A stretch of DNA of 64,000 bases from Pseudomonas sp. BN102 (lineage in GTDB: Bacteria; Pseudomonadota; Gammaproteobacteria; Pseudomonadales; Pseudomonadaceae), in NCBI RefSeq assembly GCF_029871245.1, contig NZ_SSON01000043.1:1-64000 (forward strand), given 5' to 3'. The notes below the pieces were generated by a model that saw nothing but the letters and a program-made list of their open reading frames with translations, was not told the DNA's origin and did not search any database. The number at the start of each line of letters is the position of its first letter. Position 1 is the first letter of the stretch. Of the stretch, positions 16,626 through 26,616 are shown piece by piece. The position numbers and the translations under genes are program-made.

Positions 16626-17138
16626 ATGAGCAAAGAAATCAGGATCTACGTTGCCGACCTGGCCGCCTACAACGCCGGTCATCTGCATGGCGTCTGGATC
16701 GATGCGATCCTGGACCTGGACGACATCCAGGCGCAAGTCGACGCGATGCTCGCAGCCTCACCGGTCGAGGGTGCGGAGGAGTACGCCATCCACGACTTCG
16801 AGGGCTTCGACGGCTACCGCCTCGGCGAATACGAGGGGCTGCAAGCCGCCCACGAGATCGCCTGGTTCATCGAGGAGTACCCCGACTTTGGCGGCGCCCT
16901 ACTCTCCCATTTCAACGATCTGGAGCATGCGCGCAAGGCCGCCGAGGAGGACTACTGCGGTTGCTATGCCTCGCTGGCCGACTATGCCCAGGAGCTGACC
17001 GAGGAGACCACCAGCATTCCCCAGCATCTGGTCCATTACATTGACTACCGGGCCATGGCCTGCGACATGGAGATCGGCGGCGACCTGTTCACCCTCGAGA
17101 CCGGTTTCGAGCAGGTGAATGTGTTCTGGAGCAGGTAG
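16626..17138 (+). CDS. ardA: ArdA-family antirestriction protein
   Basis: 170 residues, very rich in Asp and Glu, as expected of a DNA mimic that blocks type I restriction enzymes. It starts SKEIRIYVADLAAYNAGHLH with GVWID and contains YAIHDFEGF, EIAWFIEEY and a C-terminal segment with IDYRAMACDMEIGGD, matching the ArdA layout of three small domains. ArdA lets plasmids, ICEs and conjugative transposons survive host restriction on entry. It is intact and followed by a strong terminator although the rest of the element is largely gone. GAAGGAG provides the RBS. Confidence 0.88.
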   Translation: MSKEIRIYVADLAAYNAGHLHGVWIDAILDLDDIQAQVDAMLAASPVEGAEEYAIHDFEGFDGYRLGEYEGLQAAHEIAWFIEEYPDFGGALLSHFNDLEHARKAAEEDYCGCYASLADYAQELTEETTSIPQHLVHYIDYRAMACDMEIGGDLFTLETGFEQVNVFWSR

Positions 17139-17148
17139 TGCAGGCACT

Positions 17149-17171
17149 GGCACCGGGATTGACCCGGTGCC
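17149..17171 (+). terminator. Rho-independent terminator of ardA
   Basis: GGCACCGGG and CCCGGTGCC form a perfect 9-bp stem with an ATTGA loop, followed by CTTG and six T residues. Confidence 0.9.
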
Positions 17172-17350
17172 CTTGTTTTTTGCGCCCCTGTCCATTCGGA
17201 CACCCGCGCGCCCCACCCTTGAGGCAGACAGGTGCTGCACGTACCTGCACTGGTCAAACCATTCCGAACGGCGGTTCGAGTTTCTCTTGGCTACAGCGGG
17301 TGGTAGCCCGTCGCTGTACTGATGCGGCCTGATTCAGTTGTAGCGTTGCA

Positions 17351-17788
17351 TCAGGCAATGACTGATGCACCTGGGCTGTCAGGTAGAAGGTCGCTGGAAT
17401 CCGCTCCGACTTCTGGCCGCGGAACAGGTGCTTCAGAAGACTCCGTGGATGAGCGGAAGGCAAATACCTGGATCTCGATCAGGTATCTACCCAGGTCACT
17501 TTCGACGCAAGCACGTACCGGCTTGCGGAATCCTTCTACCCAGGCGTCATACACCGTATTGACCTGGTCGAACAACGCGTAGTCGGCGATCCAGATCTGG
17601 ACTCGGGTCAGATCGTTGCGCGTGATCCCAGCGCGGGCCATCAGCGATTCGATTGTTGCCAGAGCCTCGCGTGCCTGCCCGACGACATCCAGCGCAGGAC
17701 CATCGGCAACGATCCCGGCAGTTTCAAAAAAGGGACCGTAGGCCACTGCGAGGGACATGCGCTGTCCTTCGTCAAAGCGCGCGATCAT
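17351..17788 (-). CDS. RidA (YjgF/YER057c) family deaminase
   Basis: 145 residues. The core has QAREALATIESLMARAG and the signature YDAWVEGFRKPVRACVES, including the RACV arginine that binds the carboxylate of imine/enamine substrates. The last ~30 residues (RSSTESSEAP...) are an unstructured extension longer than usual for RidA (about 130 residues). RidA proteins hydrolyse reactive 2-aminoacrylate/2-aminocrotonate released by PLP enzymes. Here it is the last gene of a minus-strand locus containing a Cys/Met PLP enzyme and threonine synthase, a fitting source. AGGAG lies 11 bases upstream, a long spacing. Confidence 0.88.
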   Translation of the reverse strand: MIARFDEGQRMSLAVAYGPFFETAGIVADGPALDVVGQAREALATIESLMARAGITRNDLTRVQIWIADYALFDQVNTVYDAWVEGFRKPVRACVESDLGRYLIEIQVFAFRSSTESSEAPVPRPEVGADSSDLLPDSPGASVIA

Positions 17789-17891
17789 TGCGTATCCATC
17801 TCCTTGCAGCCTGAAAAAAACGCACCGGACGGCGCGGCGAGCAGACCCGCCCGATGCAAAGGACGACCGTGAACGGACGTCGCCCGATGGT

Positions 17892-19310
17892 TCAGCTCAA
17901 CTCGTTGATGCACACCACCTTCGGTTGCGTCATGTCCTCATAGGCGAAGCGGACGCCTTCGCGACCCAGGCTGCCGTATTTGAAGCCGCCGAAGGGCATG
18001 GCGTCGAAGCGGTAGTCGGAGGAGTCGTTGATCATCACCCCGCCGGCCTCGATGCGCTTCGCGGCGCTCAGTGCGCGCTTGAGGTCCGCGGTGAAGATGC
18101 CCGCGTGCAGGCTGTATTCGGGTTCGTTGGCCAGGGCGACGGCCTCGTCCAGGCTGTCGAACGGCTCCAGCACCACCACCGGAGCGAACACTTCGTGGCA
18201 CCACAGGCGGCTGTCATGGCTCACCCGCTCCAGTACGGTCGGTGCATACAGGGTGCCCTGGCGACGGTGGCCACAGAGCAGGCGTGCCCCCTCGGCCAGG
18301 GCCTCCGTCACCACCTGCTCGGCGTTGCGTGCGGCCTGTTCGGTGATCATCGGACCAACGTCAGTCTTGCGGCAGCTTGGATCACCCACCACCAGCGCCT
18401 GGCTCAATGCCACGAAGCGTTCACGGAAGGCCTCGTAGATCGACGCCTGCACGAGGATGCGCTGCGTGCCAATGCAGTTCTGCCCCGCTGCCCAGAAGGC
18501 GCCGGACACGCAGGATTCGACCGTAGCCTCCAGCTCGCAATCCTCAAGTACCAGCACCGGTGCATTGCCGCCCAGGTCCATCGCCAGCTTCTTCAGGCCG
18601 GCGTTGCGGGCGATGTTCTCGCCGGTGACGAAGCCGCCGGTGAAGGAGATCATCCGTACTTCACGGGCGGCAGTGAGCGCCTTGCCCAGCTCCGCACCGC
18701 CGGGGGCGATGGTCACGACGGACTCCGGCAGGCCGGCTTCGCGCAGGCAGTTCACCAGCTTGCACGCCGACAGGGGCGCCAACTCCGAGGGCTTGAGCAA
18801 CACCGCGTTGCCACCGGCGATGGATGGGCCGAGCTTGTGCGCCACCAAGTTCAGCGGGTCGTTGTAAGGGGTGATCGCCACGATCAGCCCCAGCGGCTCG
18901 CGGGTGAACCAGCCCTGGCGGGATTCGGAGCCCTCGTAGGACTCGAACGGCACCACCTCGCCGGCATTACGCCTGGCCTCTTCGGCTGATAGCTTGAGGG
19001 TGTTGATGCAGCGCTTCACCTCTTTCTCCGCCTGGCGCAGAGTCTTGCCCGCCTCGGCGACGATCAGGCCGGCGAAGGCAGCGGCGTCCCGCTCGACCAG
19101 GCGCGCGGCGTCCTCGAGGATGCGTGCACGGCGATGGCGCGGCAGCGCGGCACAAGTCCGCACACCCTCCCGGGCCTGCTCCAGCAGGCCGGGGACGTCG
19201 GCGACACCGAGGCAGGGCACGCAGCCCACCTGGCTACCATCGAAGGGGTTAAACACATCGATCAAGGGGCTTTCCATGGCCTTGGCGAGGGCGAGATGAG
19301 ATGCGGTCAT
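17892..19310 (-). CDS. Aldehyde dehydrogenase (lactaldehyde / phosphonoacetaldehyde type)
   Basis: 472 residues. ALDH signatures: TPYNDPLN near the cofactor site, [18 protein letters not shown], the glutamate-position segment [12 protein letters not shown] and the catalytic cysteine in [10 protein letters not shown]. The C-terminal [19 protein letters not shown] matches the lactaldehyde/glyceraldehyde/phosphonoacetaldehyde dehydrogenase branch. GGGAGAA precedes this ATG; a longer frame of 17 codons lacks an RBS. The gene starts 16 bp after homoserine dehydrogenase and so is co-transcribed. Aspartate-semialdehyde or another semialdehyde is a candidate substrate by context (inference). Confidence 0.88.
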   Translation of the reverse strand: MTASHLALAKAMESPLIDVFNPFDGSQVGCVPCLGVADVPGLLEQAREGVRTCAALPRHRRARILEDAARLVERDAAAFAGLIVAEAGKTLRQAEKEVKRCINTLKLSAEEARRNAGEVVPFESYEGSESRQGWFTREPLGLIVAITPYNDPLNLVAHKLGPSIAGGNAVLLKPSELAPLSACKLVNCLREAGLPESVVTIAPGGAELGKALTAAREVRMISFTGGFVTGENIARNAGLKKLAMDLGGNAPVLVLEDCELEATVESCVSGAFWAAGQNCIGTQRILVQASIYEAFRERFVALSQALVVGDPSCRKTDVGPMITEQAARNAEQVVTEALAEGARLLCGHRRQGTLYAPTVLERVSHDSRLWCHEVFAPVVVLEPFDSLDEAVALANEPEYSLHAGIFTADLKRALSAAKRIEAGGVMINDSSDYRFDAMPFGGFKYGSLGREGVRFAYEDMTQPKVVCINELS

Positions 19311-19326
19311 GAGTGTTCTCCCAGGC

Positions 19327-20370
19327 TCAGCGCTTCGTACGCGCGGTGTGAATGGCGACAATGTCGGACAGCAGCGCGAAGGCTGTCTCGATGCGCCCGG
19401 CCCCCGGACCGGAGACCGTCACCGCCCCCAGCAGTTCGGTGTTGAAGGACACCGCGTTGGTGGCGCCGGAGATGCCGGCCAGCGGGTGGCCATTGTCCAG
19501 TCGGCGGGCCTCGACGCTGGCACATACGGAGCCATCGGCCTGACGCTGGGCGGAGCCGATCAGCTTCCAGCGGGCGCCGGCCTGGCGAGCCTGTTCGAGG
19601 TCGGCGGCGCCCAAGCCGCTGATGCCGCTGCAACGCACATCGCTCACCTGCAGGTGGGCGTCGAGCAGTTCTTTGGCGAGGATCACCACCTTCAGGCGTA
19701 CATCGAAACCTTCGACGTCCGCGGTCGGGTCGGCCTCGGCGTAGCCCAGCTCCTGCGCCTGGCGCACCGCTTCGGCGAAGCTCAGGCCTTCCTCCATGCG
19801 GGTCAGCACATAGTTTGAAGTGCCGTTGAGGATGCCTTCGAAGCCGGTGATCACCGCACCCGGCAGGGTCTGGCGCGCCATGCGGATGACCGGGGTGCCG
19901 CTCATCACCGAGCCTTCGTACTCGAAGGCCACGCCATTGCGCTCGGCCAGGGCCTTGAGTTCGGCGCCGTGCAACGCGATCGGGCCCTTGTTGGTGGTGA
20001 CCACATGCTTGCCACTCTCCAGTGCCCAGCGGCAGAAAGTGGCTGCCGGCTCACCGTCCACCGGATTGGTGAAGGTGGCCTCGGCAATAATGTCGGCGCC
20101 GGACTGCTTGATGACCGTCTCGTTGAACGCTTCGGCAGTGCCGCCCGGCAGTTCTGCGAATGCCCCCTTGGCGGCCGGCAGCGTGACCAGTTGCGCAGCG
20201 TCCAGGCCGTCACGGTTCATGACGGACCCCAGGAACAGGTCGGTCACACCGACGATCTTCAGGCTGAAGCCCAGCTCGGCCTGCCAGGCCTCATTGCGCT
20301 CGGCGATCAGTTGGGCCAGGCCGCGGTTCACGCCGCCGAAACCAACCAGGGCAATCTTGTATTCGGACAT
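19327..20370 (-). CDS. Homoserine dehydrogenase, short form without ACT domain
   Basis: 347 residues. Begins with a Rossmann motif [14 protein letters not shown]; catalytic region [19 protein letters not shown] followed by [14 protein letters not shown] matches the homoserine dehydrogenase signature. It lacks the C-terminal ACT domain of the ~430-residue housekeeping Hom, so feedback inhibition by threonine is not expected. GGGAGG stands seven bases before this ATG. It interconverts aspartate semialdehyde and homoserine. Separated from threonine synthase by a regulator and a terminator, and leading into an aldehyde dehydrogenase, it may run in the catabolic direction (inference). Confidence 0.88.
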   Translation of the reverse strand: MSEYKIALVGFGGVNRGLAQLIAERNEAWQAELGFSLKIVGVTDLFLGSVMNRDGLDAAQLVTLPAAKGAFAELPGGTAEAFNETVIKQSGADIIAEATFTNPVDGEPAATFCRWALESGKHVVTTNKGPIALHGAELKALAERNGVAFEYEGSVMSGTPVIRMARQTLPGAVITGFEGILNGTSNYVLTRMEEGLSFAEAVRQAQELGYAEADPTADVEGFDVRLKVVILAKELLDAHLQVSDVRCSGISGLGAADLEQARQAGARWKLIGSAQRQADGSVCASVEARRLDNGHPLAGISGATNAVSFNTELLGAVTVSGPGAGRIETAFALLSDIVAIHTARTKR

Positions 20371-20623
20371 CGGGTTGCCTCCCATACAGGCAGTTGCTTG
20401 ATGGGTTCCAGCCTAAGAGCCGGTTGATGGCAGTTGAATATGGCAATCCGCTGTATTTATTGGCCATTTTGACCAGCACCAGCGCCAGCACCTGCTGTGG
20501 AAATGCGGAGGCGGCGGATTGCCCCGGGCCGATCCAGGAGCATGGGTGAGCGGGATTTCCACGTGGGCGTGACCACAGGGGGCTGGCTCGAACCAGGCAG
20601 CCCATGCGAGCGCGCATAAAAAA

Positions 20624-20650
20624 CGCCGCCCGGACCAGGTCCGGGCGGCG
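20624..20650 (-). terminator. Rho-independent terminator after the Lrp regulator
   Basis: CGCCGCCCGGAC and GTCCGGGCGGCG form a perfect 12-bp stem with a CAG loop; the minus strand continues into a run of six T. It separates the lysR-thrC-lrp unit from hom-ALDH, whose promoter should therefore lie between 20371 and 20620. Confidence 0.9.
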
Positions 20651-20672
20651 CTGAGGGAGGATGCTCCCCAGT

Positions 20673-21110
20673 TCAGATCACAGAGGAGAGCACGAAGGAG
20701 GTAACCGTGTTGGAAACGCCGGGCATGGCGGAAATCTCCTTCCACACCAGATGCACGCGTTCAGGCGTCGCCGCGTCGACCCGAAGCATCAGATCGAACT
20801 CACCGCTCATGACCTCGCACTGGACGATTTCCGGAATGCCGCGCAGGGCTTGCAGCACTTCCTCGCCGCGCATGCGGTCGTAGCGGTAGACGAAGATCAC
20901 CGCGCTGATCAACGAGGCTGGACGACGGCCGTCGCCGGTCTTCAGTGTGTAGCCCTGGATGGCGCCGTCGCGTTCCAGGCGCTCGATGCGCTGGCGAACC
21001 GCGTTGCGCGACAGGTTGACCTTGTCGCCGAGTTCCGCATGGGCAATGCGCGCGTTGGCGGTGAGTTCAGCCAGGATGCGTTCGTCCAGCGGATCGAGGA
21101 TGCGCTTCAT
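20673..21110 (-). CDS. Lrp/AsnC family transcriptional regulator
   Basis: 145 residues. N-terminal HTH from LDPLDERILAELTANAR to LSRNAVRQRIERLERDGAI, then the RAM domain with VMSGEFDLMLRVDA. The start MKRILDP has GGGGAGGG just upstream; a longer frame reaching into thrC is an artefact. It begins 13 bp after threonine synthase and ends at a terminator, so it is expressed with lysR and thrC. Lrp proteins respond to amino acids; threonine, homoserine or methionine are natural candidates here (inference). Confidence 0.9.
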   Translation of the reverse strand: MKRILDPLDERILAELTANARIAHAELGDKVNLSRNAVRQRIERLERDGAIQGYTLKTGDGRRPASLISAVIFVYRYDRMRGEEVLQALRGIPEIVQCEVMSGEFDLMLRVDAATPERVHLVWKEISAMPGVSNTVTSFVLSSVI

Positions 21111-21123
21111 CGCCGCCCTCCCC

Positions 21124-22497
21124 CTACCATTCACGGAGCATCCGGCACAGCCCGTCGAGGTCGCCACGCGCCAGATGTCGCGGATGTCCTGCGGGCGCTT
21201 GCAGCTGCGGCAGCGGCCCATTCCAGGCACCCAACTCGGCCAGCAGCTCGGCCGACTTCTCCGGGGCGATCTGCCCCAGGGTCACCATCGGCGTCACCAT
21301 GCTGCGCCGGTACAGGCGCGCCGCGAGCACACCGGTGGCGGTGTGCGGATCGATCGAGATGCCAGTGTCGCGGAACAGCGCAGTAATTTCCGCCACCGTC
21401 TGCTCGTCACCCACCGCGTAGGAGTCAATCAGCAGGCGAGCTTGCAGCCACTGGTGGTTGGCGATGCTGAGTTCGCCGACGTTTTCAAAGTGTTCCATCA
21501 GTGTCTTCACCGCCTGGTCGTCGTGGTCGTAGAGCTCCCAGACGAAACGCTCCAGATTGGAGAAGATGGAAAAGTCCATGGCTGGAGAGAGAGTGCGACT
21601 GGCCTCACGGGTGGAATAGTGGTTCTTGTGAATGAACTGGTGCAACGCGTCGTTACGGTTGGTGGAGATGATGATCTGGTTGATCGGTAGTCCCATCTTC
21701 TGCGCGATATAGCCGGCGTAGACCTCCGCGAAGCTCGCCGCCGGGATGCTGAAACCGATCGGGCGCTGGCCGCCGCCAAGCTGCAGGGCTGCGTGGAAGT
21801 AGAAGACGAGTTGCGCCAGCACGCCGATCCAGTTGGTGGAGTTGAAGCCGATGGGCACTACCTGCTCCAGTGGCCACTGACGAAACAGCCGCGAGACCAG
21901 GGTCTGGCAGTCGTCGAAGCTGCCGGCCACGGCGCAGGCCAGCACCCGCTCCGTGTCGGCAGCCTGGAGCGCAAGCAGGCGGTCACCCGGCACGCCTATC
22001 TCCGGATACAGCGTGACCACCCGGCAGCTTGGGCAGGCGCCGAAAGCCTGCATGGCGGCCAGCCCGGTGTCACCATTGGTGGCGCCCACGACCAGTGCCC
22101 GTCCTCCGTCGCATTCGAGGAAGTATCGCACCAGGCGCGCGTGCAGCTGGGCGGCGAAATCCTTGGAGGCGCGGGTCGGGCCGTGGAACAGCTCCAGCAC
22201 CCATTCGTTGCGGTCGATCTGGCGCAGCGGCGCGATGGCGCGGTGGTTGAAGGGGCGATAGCTGTCCTTGAGCAACGTCTTGAGTTCGTCCTCCGCGATG
22301 GTCTGCCCGACGAAGGGGCTGATCACCCGCCAGGCCAGCTCCTCAAACGGCAGCCAAGACCAGTTGGCGATTTCCTGGGCACCGAACACCGGCAGGCTGG
22401 CCGGCACGAAGAGCCCGCCATCAGTGGCGAGCCCCGACAACACCACATTGCGGAAATCCGCCCGCAAGGCGGCGCTGCGTGTACTTACGTAATGCAT
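21124..22497 (-). CDS. thrC: Threonine synthase
   Basis: 457 residues, close to the usual ~460-470 of the bacterial ThrC branch. N-terminus MHYVSTRS with DGGLFVPASLP; the PLP lysine lies in ELFHGPTRASKDF (usual form GPTLAFKDF, so two changes around the lysine); phosphate-binding GATNGDTG; INQIIISTNRND. The enzyme turns O-phosphohomoserine into threonine and phosphate. AGGAGA precedes the ATG; it starts 15 bp after lysR. No homoserine kinase lies nearby. The altered lysine context and accessory setting leave room for a changed substrate. Confidence 0.88.
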   Translation of the reverse strand: MHYVSTRSAALRADFRNVVLSGLATDGGLFVPASLPVFGAQEIANWSWLPFEELAWRVISPFVGQTIAEDELKTLLKDSYRPFNHRAIAPLRQIDRNEWVLELFHGPTRASKDFAAQLHARLVRYFLECDGGRALVVGATNGDTGLAAMQAFGACPSCRVVTLYPEIGVPGDRLLALQAADTERVLACAVAGSFDDCQTLVSRLFRQWPLEQVVPIGFNSTNWIGVLAQLVFYFHAALQLGGGQRPIGFSIPAASFAEVYAGYIAQKMGLPINQIIISTNRNDALHQFIHKNHYSTREASRTLSPAMDFSIFSNLERFVWELYDHDDQAVKTLMEHFENVGELSIANHQWLQARLLIDSYAVGDEQTVAEITALFRDTGISIDPHTATGVLAARLYRRSMVTPMVTLGQIAPEKSAELLAELGAWNGPLPQLQAPAGHPRHLARGDLDGLCRMLREW

Positions 22498-22512
22498 GAT
22501 CTCTCCTGGCGC

Positions 22513-23403
22513 TTACTTGTAGCGATGGGCCTGGGCCACCAGCCAGGTGGCAAAGGCCGAGGCATCTGGATGCAGTTTTGTCCCTGTACCGTGGACCAGG
22601 TAGAAGGACTCGCTGGCCTCAATGCGCTGATCGAAAAGCTCCACTAGACGGCCTTCGCGCAGCAGGTCCTCAACCATAGACGAACGCGCCAGGGCGATGC
22701 CCTGCCCCAGTTCGGCGAGGCGCAAGGTGGAGACCAGGGTGTCGAACTGGGGGCCGGTGGAGAAATCGACGTCGTCGGCACCCACCCGCTTCAGCCAGTA
22801 ACCCCAGCCCTCTTCGTAGCCGAGCACGTGCAGCAGCGGGTGACGGGCGACGTCGCGAGGCTCCTGCAGCGGCAAGTCGGCGATCAGCTGCGGCGAACAG
22901 ACTGGGAACAGGGTGTCCCAGGTCAGCCTCTGCGACACCAGCCCCGGCCAGTGCCCGTGGCCCCAGCGGATCTCCACATCGTCCTCACCATCCAGCTCCT
23001 TGACCCAGAGATTGCTGATGTAACGGATATCGAGATGGGGATGAGCGCGACGGAAATCGGCCAGCTTGGGTGCCAGCCAGAAGTGCAGGAACGAAAGGCT
23101 GCCACGCACCTTGATCGGCCGCCGCTTGTGCTGGCCGAAGATCTCGTTGGTGCCCACCGCCAGGCGGGTGATGGCGTCCTGTACCACCGGCAGGTAGGAC
23201 TGTCCTTCCTCCGTCAGGCCGAGGCCCCGTGGCAGGCGCTTGAACAACGCTACCCCCAGGTGGCTTTCCAGCTGGCGGATCTGCTGGCTCACCGCCCCTT
23301 GGGTCAGGTGCAGCTCGTCCGCCGCGTGGGTGAAGTTGAGGTACCGCGCCGATACCTCGAACGCTCGCAACCAGTTCAACGGGGGCAAGGCTTTCTGGTT
23401 CAT
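22513..23403 (-). CDS. LysR-family transcriptional regulator (GcvA-like)
   Basis: 296 residues. N-terminal HTH: LPPLNWLRAFEVSARYLNFTHAADELHLTQGAVSQQIRQLE. An effector-binding domain follows, with VRGSLSFLHFWLAP and ALARSSMVEDLLREGRLV. The start LPPLNWLRAFE is the GcvA/AmpR subgroup pattern. It is the first gene of a unit with thrC and an Lrp gene, an unusual pairing of two regulators flanking one biosynthetic enzyme. Targets may include the permease and Cys/Met enzyme upstream (inference). Confidence 0.9.
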   Translation of the reverse strand: MNQKALPPLNWLRAFEVSARYLNFTHAADELHLTQGAVSQQIRQLESHLGVALFKRLPRGLGLTEEGQSYLPVVQDAITRLAVGTNEIFGQHKRRPIKVRGSLSFLHFWLAPKLADFRRAHPHLDIRYISNLWVKELDGEDDVEIRWGHGHWPGLVSQRLTWDTLFPVCSPQLIADLPLQEPRDVARHPLLHVLGYEEGWGYWLKRVGADDVDFSTGPQFDTLVSTLRLAELGQGIALARSSMVEDLLREGRLVELFDQRIEASESFYLVHGTGTKLHPDASAFATWLVAQAHRYK

Positions 23404-23468
23404 GCGCGGTCTCTCATGGGGTCATTTCCGGGGAATCGTCGCGGGGCGGACGGTTTCAATCAGCCCCC

Positions 23469-24905
23469 TCAGGCCACCTCGGGCGTGCGGACCGGCGCGG
23501 CGTGGGAGGCCAGGCGCCGCTCACGGCCCTTACGGGTGACCCAGTAGACGAAGTAGCACCAGGCAATGAACGGCACCCCGAAGTAGAGCGCAACTCGCTG
23601 GGCCGGATCAAAGGCAATCCCGATGCAGGCCAGCGTGCAACTCGCCAGCGCGCCCAGCGGCACCCAGGGATAACCGCGTACCCGGAACTTGAGGTCCTCG
23701 ACCTTGCCGCCATTGGCCACGTAATGGCGACGGAAGGCGATCTGGCTTGCCGCAATGCTCATCCACACCACCACCACGGCCAGGCCCGAAATCGACACCA
23801 GCGCGAGGTAGACGGTATCCGGGGCAAAAACGCCGCTCAGCAGCGAGGCAATGCTGCCGGCCATGCTCACCACAATTGCGTTGAACGGCGTGCCCATGCG
23901 GCTCAGCTCGCCGAAGCGCTTGGGCATGTGACCCTGGTCGCTCAGGGTCCAGAGCATCCGCGAAGCGGCATACAGGCCAGAGTTGGCAGCTGACAACAAC
24001 GCACTGATGATCACGAAGTTCATGATGTCGGCCGCATAGGGGATGCCGATGGACTCGAACACCGTGACGAAGGGACTCTCCACCAGGCCGGCCTGCTCAC
24101 GCGGCAGCAGGGTTGCGAGGACGAAGATGGTGCCGACGAAGAACAACGCCAAACGTACTACGGTGGTGCGGATGGCCTTGGGCACGTTGCGTTGAGGGTC
24201 ACGGGTCTCGCCGGCGGCGATACCGATCAGCTCGGTGCCGGAAAAGGCGAACGACACCGCCAGCAGGGTCATGGCGATCGACCAGAAGCCGGTCGGGAAC
24301 AATCCCTCGCGGGTGAAGTTGCCGAGGCCAATGCTGTGGGCCTGCTGCACCTCGAACAAGCCGATGATGGCGCCCGTTCCCACCACCAGGAAGGCGATCA
24401 CGGCCACTACCTTCACCAGTGACAGCCAGAACTCGGTTTCGGCGAACAGCCGCACCGACACCACGTTGCTGACGAACACCGTGATGGCGAACAACGCGCT
24501 CCAGATCCACACCGGGGTATCAGGGAACCAGCGCACCATGAGGATGCCGGCTGCAGTGAACTCCGAGCCAATGGCCACCGCCCAGGTCAGCCAATAGAGC
24601 CAGGCCACGGTATAACCGGTGCCGGGGCCCAGGTAACGTGAGGCGTAGCTGCTGAAGGAGCCGGTTTCCGGCATCTGCACGGCCAGTTCCCCAAGGCACA
24701 TCATCACCATGTAAACCATGATCGCGCCAATGATATAGGCGATGACCGCCCCCAGCGGACCGGCCTGGTTGACGGTATAGCCGGATGTCAGGAACAGGCC
24801 GGTACCGATCACCCCTCCCAGCGCCAGCATCACAATGTGGCGCGTCTGCATATCCTGTTTGAAACCAGGTCCCGAAATATTCTTATCTGTTGTTTGCGCG
24901 GACAT
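23469..24905 (-). CDS. Amino acid permease, S-methylmethionine (MmuP)-like
   Basis: 478 residues, about 12 membrane helices, amino acid-polyamine-cation superfamily. Family marks: [14 protein letters not shown] in helix 1, [15 protein letters not shown] in helix 6 and [19 protein letters not shown] followed by [17 protein letters not shown] in helix 8. This last stretch and FDPAQRVAL near the end are close to E. coli MmuP as I remember it. Start at MSAQTTDKN with GAGAG upstream. Next to a Cys/Met-metabolism PLP enzyme, uptake of S-methylmethionine, methionine or homoserine fits. No mmuM methyltransferase is present in the window. Confidence 0.85.
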   Translation of the reverse strand: MSAQTTDKNISGPGFKQDMQTRHIVMLALGGVIGTGLFLTSGYTVNQAGPLGAVIAYIIGAIMVYMVMMCLGELAVQMPETGSFSSYASRYLGPGTGYTVAWLYWLTWAVAIGSEFTAAGILMVRWFPDTPVWIWSALFAITVFVSNVVSVRLFAETEFWLSLVKVVAVIAFLVVGTGAIIGLFEVQQAHSIGLGNFTREGLFPTGFWSIAMTLLAVSFAFSGTELIGIAAGETRDPQRNVPKAIRTTVVRLALFFVGTIFVLATLLPREQAGLVESPFVTVFESIGIPYAADIMNFVIISALLSAANSGLYAASRMLWTLSDQGHMPKRFGELSRMGTPFNAIVVSMAGSIASLLSGVFAPDTVYLALVSISGLAVVVVWMSIAASQIAFRRHYVANGGKVEDLKFRVRGYPWVPLGALASCTLACIGIAFDPAQRVALYFGVPFIAWCYFVYWVTRKGRERRLASHAAPVRTPEVA

Positions 24906-25051
24906 ATGTGGACTCTCATGAAAGTTTGCGGGCAAAGAAGTTTCTGCAACCAACTTCAAGGCAGAACTGATCAAGTTGCCATCGGGTATTGTTATTGTTC
25001 CTTTTCATGATTAACTCGCTGGCTCTCCGGCCAGGAGTCAGGGGGCGAACG

Positions 25052-26329
25052 TCAGGTTTCCACCTCGGTGTGACGTTCGGTCAGAACAGTGGAGAATTTC
25101 GAAGCAGGTTCGTTAGCGAGTTCCCGGTGAACAAACGCAAACGCCTGCTGGAGATCGGCGAGCAGATCGCCGGTTTCTTCGATTCCCACGGAGATCCGCA
25201 CCAGACCTTCGGAGATGCCCAGCGCCTGGCGCTCCTCCAGGGTGTTCTCGACGTGACTGGTGGTGCGCGCGGGGCCGTAGATGGTTTCCACCGCGCCCAG
25301 GTTGCCGGCGCGATGGGCAAAGCGCAGGCGCGGTAGGAGGCGTTTCACGGTGTCCATGCCACCGGCCAGGACGAAGCTGACGATGGCGCCGAAACCGCGC
25401 ATCTGCGAGCACGCGATGGCATGACCGGGATGGCTGGGCAGTCCGGGATAATTCACCGCCTCCACCAGCGGTTCGGTGAGCAGGTATTCGGCCAGCGCTT
25501 GGGCGCTCTGCTGCTGTTGGCGCAGGCGCAGGGCCAGAGTCTTGATACCCCGGATGATCAGGTAGGCGGAGAACGGGTCCAACGCCGCGCCATTGATCTC
25601 GCGGTAATGACGCACCTGGGCCATCAGGCTTTCCGCGCCGCACACCACGCCTCCGAGCACGTCGCCGTGGCCCGAGAGGAACTTGGTCGCGCTGTGCACC
25701 ACCACATCCACACCCAGGGCCAGGGGGTTCTGGTTAAGCGGCGTGGCGAAGGTGTTATCCGCCACCACCAGGGCGCTCACGCGCTTGGCCGCAGCCACCA
25801 GACGGCGGATATCAAGGACTTTAAGGGTCGGATTGGTGGGCGTCTCCAGGTACAGCAGGTCGCAGCCCTTGGCGATCTCGTGCTCGATGGCCTCGGCATC
25901 CAGGGTGTCGCAGAGGGTCACCTCCACGCCCATGCGCGGTAGAAACTCCTCGAAGATCTTGTTAGTGCCACCGTAGCTGTCGCGGGTGGACACCACGCGC
26001 TTCCCGCTGCAGAGGAAGGTGTGCAGCACCCCGCTGATTGCGGCCATGCCACTGCTGAAGGCCACTGCCGACTCCGACTTCTCCAGCTCGCACAGTTTGT
26101 TCTCCAGCGTGGCGACCGTCGGGTTGCTCATGCGGCTGTAGATGAAACCCTCGCTCTTGCCCAGCGCTACGTCGTACCAGAGATCGATATCCTGATAGCC
26201 ATATGCGGCACTTAAGACAATTGGCGTTTGCGTAGCGTTATAGGGATGCTGTACTTGCTCTCCCGCCCAGACAACTTGAGTGCCAATGCCCGCACACTCG
26301 CTGCGAGCAGCTTCCAAATTCTTGTTCAT
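25052..26329 (-). CDS. Cys/Met metabolism PLP enzyme (cystathionine gamma-synthase/lyase type)
   Basis: 425 residues of the trans-sulfuration family. Cofactor and active-site residues are visible: YSRMSNP (Y64, R66), FSSGMAAI, SYGGT (Y119), DNTFATP (D191) and the PLP lysine in HSATKFLSGHGD (K216). C-terminal ISEGLVRISVGIE is typical. Methionine gamma-lyases carry a cysteine where this has the second G of YGGT, so synthase/cystathionine-lyase or homoserine-derivative chemistry is more likely. First gene of the minus-strand locus leading into the permease, LysR, ThrC and Hom genes. Exact reaction not decided by sequence. Confidence 0.87.
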   Translation of the reverse strand: MNKNLEAARSECAGIGTQVVWAGEQVQHPYNATQTPIVLSAAYGYQDIDLWYDVALGKSEGFIYSRMSNPTVATLENKLCELEKSESAVAFSSGMAAISGVLHTFLCSGKRVVSTRDSYGGTNKIFEEFLPRMGVEVTLCDTLDAEAIEHEIAKGCDLLYLETPTNPTLKVLDIRRLVAAAKRVSALVVADNTFATPLNQNPLALGVDVVVHSATKFLSGHGDVLGGVVCGAESLMAQVRHYREINGAALDPFSAYLIIRGIKTLALRLRQQQQSAQALAEYLLTEPLVEAVNYPGLPSHPGHAIACSQMRGFGAIVSFVLAGGMDTVKRLLPRLRFAHRAGNLGAVETIYGPARTTSHVENTLEERQALGISEGLVRISVGIEETGDLLADLQQAFAFVHRELANEPASKFSTVLTERHTEVET

Positions 26330-26616
26330 ATAATTTCCCGGCGACGATCAGTACGACTTTCAAGCCATGGACTTGATTTACGGGAAATATAGGGAAGCGC
26401 AACGCATTAGAAAAACGATGTTATCGATGCCTAAGGGTCGCTTTTTTTAATGGCTGTCCTATGTCAGCTCGTTAGCCATTCGCCGAAGCGCGCATCAGCA
26501 GCGAGGTCCCAGATCCTGCCGTCATTCTTTCTATCTACGCGTCAGCGGAAAGAAGCCGGACAAAAACATGACGATATTCACCGTGGGCCTGCTTCGTTCA
26601 TTCGGCGCCGGTGGCG

